DNA of 7,817 bases from Ferroglobus sp. (GTDB lineage: Archaea > Halobacteriota > Archaeoglobi > Archaeoglobales > Archaeoglobaceae): positions 1-7,817 of the forward strand of contig WAJX01000186.1 of the NCBI GenBank assembly GCA_015523665.1, written 5' to 3'. Positions 6,832-7,817 of the stretch are shown piece by piece. Within the stretch, counting starts at the first letter, position 1. Each line of letters begins with the position of its first letter. A program made the position numbers and the translations under genes. The notes beneath the pieces are model-generated. The model did no database searches, was not told the origin of the DNA, and was given only the letters and a program-made list of their open reading frames with translations.

Positions 6832-7344
6832 TTAAAGTTTACCATTCTTTTTCAGAATTACAACAACCTCTCTTTCACTTCCGTTTATTTCAAATTTCTT
6901 AACAATCTCACAATCTTCATAGGATAGACGGGATAGCAATTTCAAAAACACTTCTCTATATCTTTTTGGAAGTGCTAAAATCACCACTCCTTTATCTTTA
7001 ACACAACTGAGATCCAAGCTATCTAAATTCCTGAGAAGACTGATTACATCGATACAGAAAAGTGTATCAAATATCCCCTCTTTAAAGGGTAAGCTATTAC
7101 CATCTGCCAAGATTTTATGCTCAGAAGAGTTCTCTTTTAAAGCTCTAAAATCTACATCCAAAGCCACTATCTCCACATTAATAAATCTCTCTGAGATGAA
7201 ATCAGTTAGAAATCCATTTGCAGCTCCGAGATCCAATATCAGCTTTCCAAGAGTGAGATTAACATTTTTAATCTCCTCAAATATCTTTTCATACTTCTCA
7301 TATTGTATCTCTCTCCAGCTTTCGTATATCTCTGAAAAGAACAT
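6832..7344 (-). CDS. small class I SAM-dependent methyltransferase
   Basis: The protein should transfer a methyl group from S-adenosylmethionine; the acceptor is unknown. From the ATG at 7344 it has 170 residues. SAM-binding motif I is L-I-L-D-L-G-A-A-N-G-F at about 35-45, the acidic end of strand 2 is A-L-D-V-D (61-65), motif III is D-G-N-S-L-P-F (81-87), and strand 4 is F-D-T-L-F-C-I-D-V-I (92-101). These are the marks of the UbiE/type 11 fold, though the C-terminal part is short for that family. It has no membrane segment. A TTG six bases further up (7350) is possible, but the TATA box spacing favours the ATG. It is first in the operon with aglB, 25 bases before the preferred aglB start. 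Methylation of a glycan or lipid intermediate would fit, but this is inference from position. Confidence 0.85.
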   Translation of the reverse strand: MFFSEIYESWREIQYEKYEKIFEEIKNVNLTLGKLILDLGAANGFLTDFISERFINVEIVALDVDFRALKENSSEHKILADGNSLPFKEGIFDTLFCIDVISLLRNLDSLDLSCVKDKGVVILALPKRYREVFLKLLSRLSYEDCEIVKKFEINGSEREVVVILKKNGKL

Positions 7345-7362
7345 TCTCAATGAAAGGAATTT

Positions 7363-7379
7363 GATTTTATAAGTTTTTT
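7363..7379 (-). promoter_or_regulatory. promoter of the methyltransferase-aglB operon
   Basis: On the - strand, AAAAAA (7379-7374), a BRE-like A-tract, is followed directly by CTTATAAAATC (7373-7363), a good archaeal TATA box. Its centre is about 24 bases before the ATG at 7344, so transcription should begin at or within a few bases of that ATG, giving a leaderless message. No Shine-Dalgarno is present, which agrees. This is the clearest promoter in the window. Confidence 0.6.
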
Positions 7380-7398
7380 GGGATATAATATAAGATAC

Positions 7399-7427
7399 AA
7401 ATTTTATTTTTATAAATAAAAATTTTA
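7399..7427. repeat. AT-only inverted repeat upstream of the operon promoter
   Basis: A nearly perfect 29-base palindrome made only of A and T is centred on TTTATAAA, with outer arms AAATTTT and AAAATTT. It starts about 20 bases upstream of the BRE-like tract. It has T-runs on both strands, so it could also stop transcripts entering from either side. Confidence 0.35.
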
Positions 7428-7472
7428 TCGCTGATAAATTTCATTAAAAAGATTTAGATAGAATTAACCATA

Positions 7473-7496
7473 ATAAAAGTGATTATCATCTTTTAT
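7473..7496. repeat. 24-base inverted repeat
   Basis: ATAAAAG (7473-7479) pairs with CTTTTAT (7490-7496). Inside it TGAT (7480-7483) pairs with ATCA (7485-7488), with one unpaired T in the loop and one bulged T. Eleven pairs in 24 bases make it the strongest palindrome in this spacer. It is about 130 bases upstream of the presumed transcript start, too far for a simple repressor overlapping the promoter. Confidence 0.35.
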
Positions 7497-7583
7497 AAAG
7501 ATAACATATAATTTCTTATTGTCAATATTAAAAATTAAAAACCTTAATAAATATTATTATTCATAAAATATAATACTCTTAAA

Positions 7584-7624
7584 GAGAGATCATTCGACTT
7601 AAATCCGTGAATTAATGATATCTC
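7584..7624. repeat. imperfect inverted repeat with a 19-base loop
   Basis: GAGAGATCATT (7584-7594) faces AATGATATCTC (7614-7624): six bases, ATCATT with AATGAT, pair exactly and the outer GAGA/TCTC pair after a small mismatch. The loop contains CCG, rare in this AT-rich spacer. It may be the edge of an old insertion or a binding site. Confidence 0.3.
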
Positions 7625-7741
7625 CCAAATTTTAAGTGTTAATTTCTTATTTGTTATTTTATTTAAAAATATAAAATCATACTATGAAAATAAAAACTTG
7701 AGAGTAAAGATCAAATAAAGATATTAAAAATATATATTTGA

Positions 7742-7817
7742 TTAGATAAGTGATAACATAGTTACTGATTTAAGCACTTCTGTGAAAAGTTGTTTAGTGA
7801 CCAGTGCTTCTGTGATC
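7742..7817 (-). CDS. possible C-terminal end of a gene entering from the right edge
   Basis: On the - strand a frame is open from the window edge to TAA (7744-7742). Its 24 residues begin I-T-E-A-L-V-T-K-Q-L-F-T-E-V-L-K and look like an amphipathic helix. A 30-base spaced repeat in the DNA (CTTCTGTGA at 7777-7785 and 7807-7815) becomes a 10-residue period, I-T-E-A-L then F-T-E-V-L, so the repeat can be explained by coding. The piece is too short to name, and another frame is also open here on the + strand. Confidence 0.25.
   Translation of the reverse strand, partial: ITEALVTKQLFTEVLKSVTMLSLI

Larger units (their letters stand above)
7351..7741. other. gene-free AT-rich region upstream of the aglB operon
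   Basis: No coding frame can be supported on either strand. Apart from the operon promoter at its left end, the region contains three inverted repeats (7399-7427, 7473-7496 and 7584-7624). The length is large for a promoter region in this type of genome. Confidence 0.5.

Noticed and set aside
7750..7785. Box C/D guide RNA (GTGATAA at 7750, CTGA at 7765)
   Set aside because: Only 8 bases separate the boxes, too few for a guide, and there is no second box pair before the window ends.
7773..7817. CRISPR array at the right edge
   Set aside because: The repeated unit is only 9 bases with a 30-base period, too short for a repeat plus spacer, and it fits a coding explanation.

Overview
The window comes from an AT-rich, probably hyperthermophilic euryarchaeon, most likely an Archaeoglobales relative. 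The evidence is the C-terminus of an archaea-only GatE (Glu-tRNA(Gln) amidotransferase), a long archaeal oligosaccharyltransferase (AglB) that follows the Archaeoglobus fulgidus AglB-L sequence closely as I remember it, archaeal TATA/BRE-like promoters lying about 25 nt from start codons with no Shine-Dalgarno, and U-tract-like terminators. I could run no search, so the species is open.

Left part (+ strand). Bases 2-400 are the end of gatE, entering from the left edge. A 774-bp gap (401-1174) follows. It has no intact gene but holds what looks like a decayed reading frame (576-983, five in-frame stops in one frame), a small antisense frame (435-584) and a nested stem-loop (1033-1075). An unrecognised 224-aa gene (1175-1849) has its own leaderless-type promoter and an H...HD...H...D residue pattern suggestive of, but not proving, a divergent HD-type hydrolase. 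The decayed gap plus this lone gene looks like an accessory insertion between housekeeping genes. After 295 bp of very AT-rich, repeat-containing DNA comes a stand-alone, complete ilvC (2145-3149), class I ketol-acid reductoisomerase of valine/isoleucine synthesis.

Middle. 3150-3550 is a convergent, AT-rich gap with terminator-like T-runs for both sides and no gene.

Right part (- strand). A tight three-gene operon is read right to left: a small SAM-dependent methyltransferase (7344-6832), aglB (6806-4287), and an unrecognised 244-aa protein (4285-3551) whose ATG lies 1 base after the aglB stop. A TATA box with an upstream A-tract lies about 24 nt before the first ATG, so the operon mRNA is probably leaderless. 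AglB transfers the lipid-linked glycan to Asn-X-Ser/Thr sites on the outer face of the membrane. The two small genes are candidates for linked roles, but only position supports that. Upstream of the operon, 7351-7741 is gene-free and contains three inverted repeats; the right edge (7742-7817) may hold the C-terminal end of another - strand gene.
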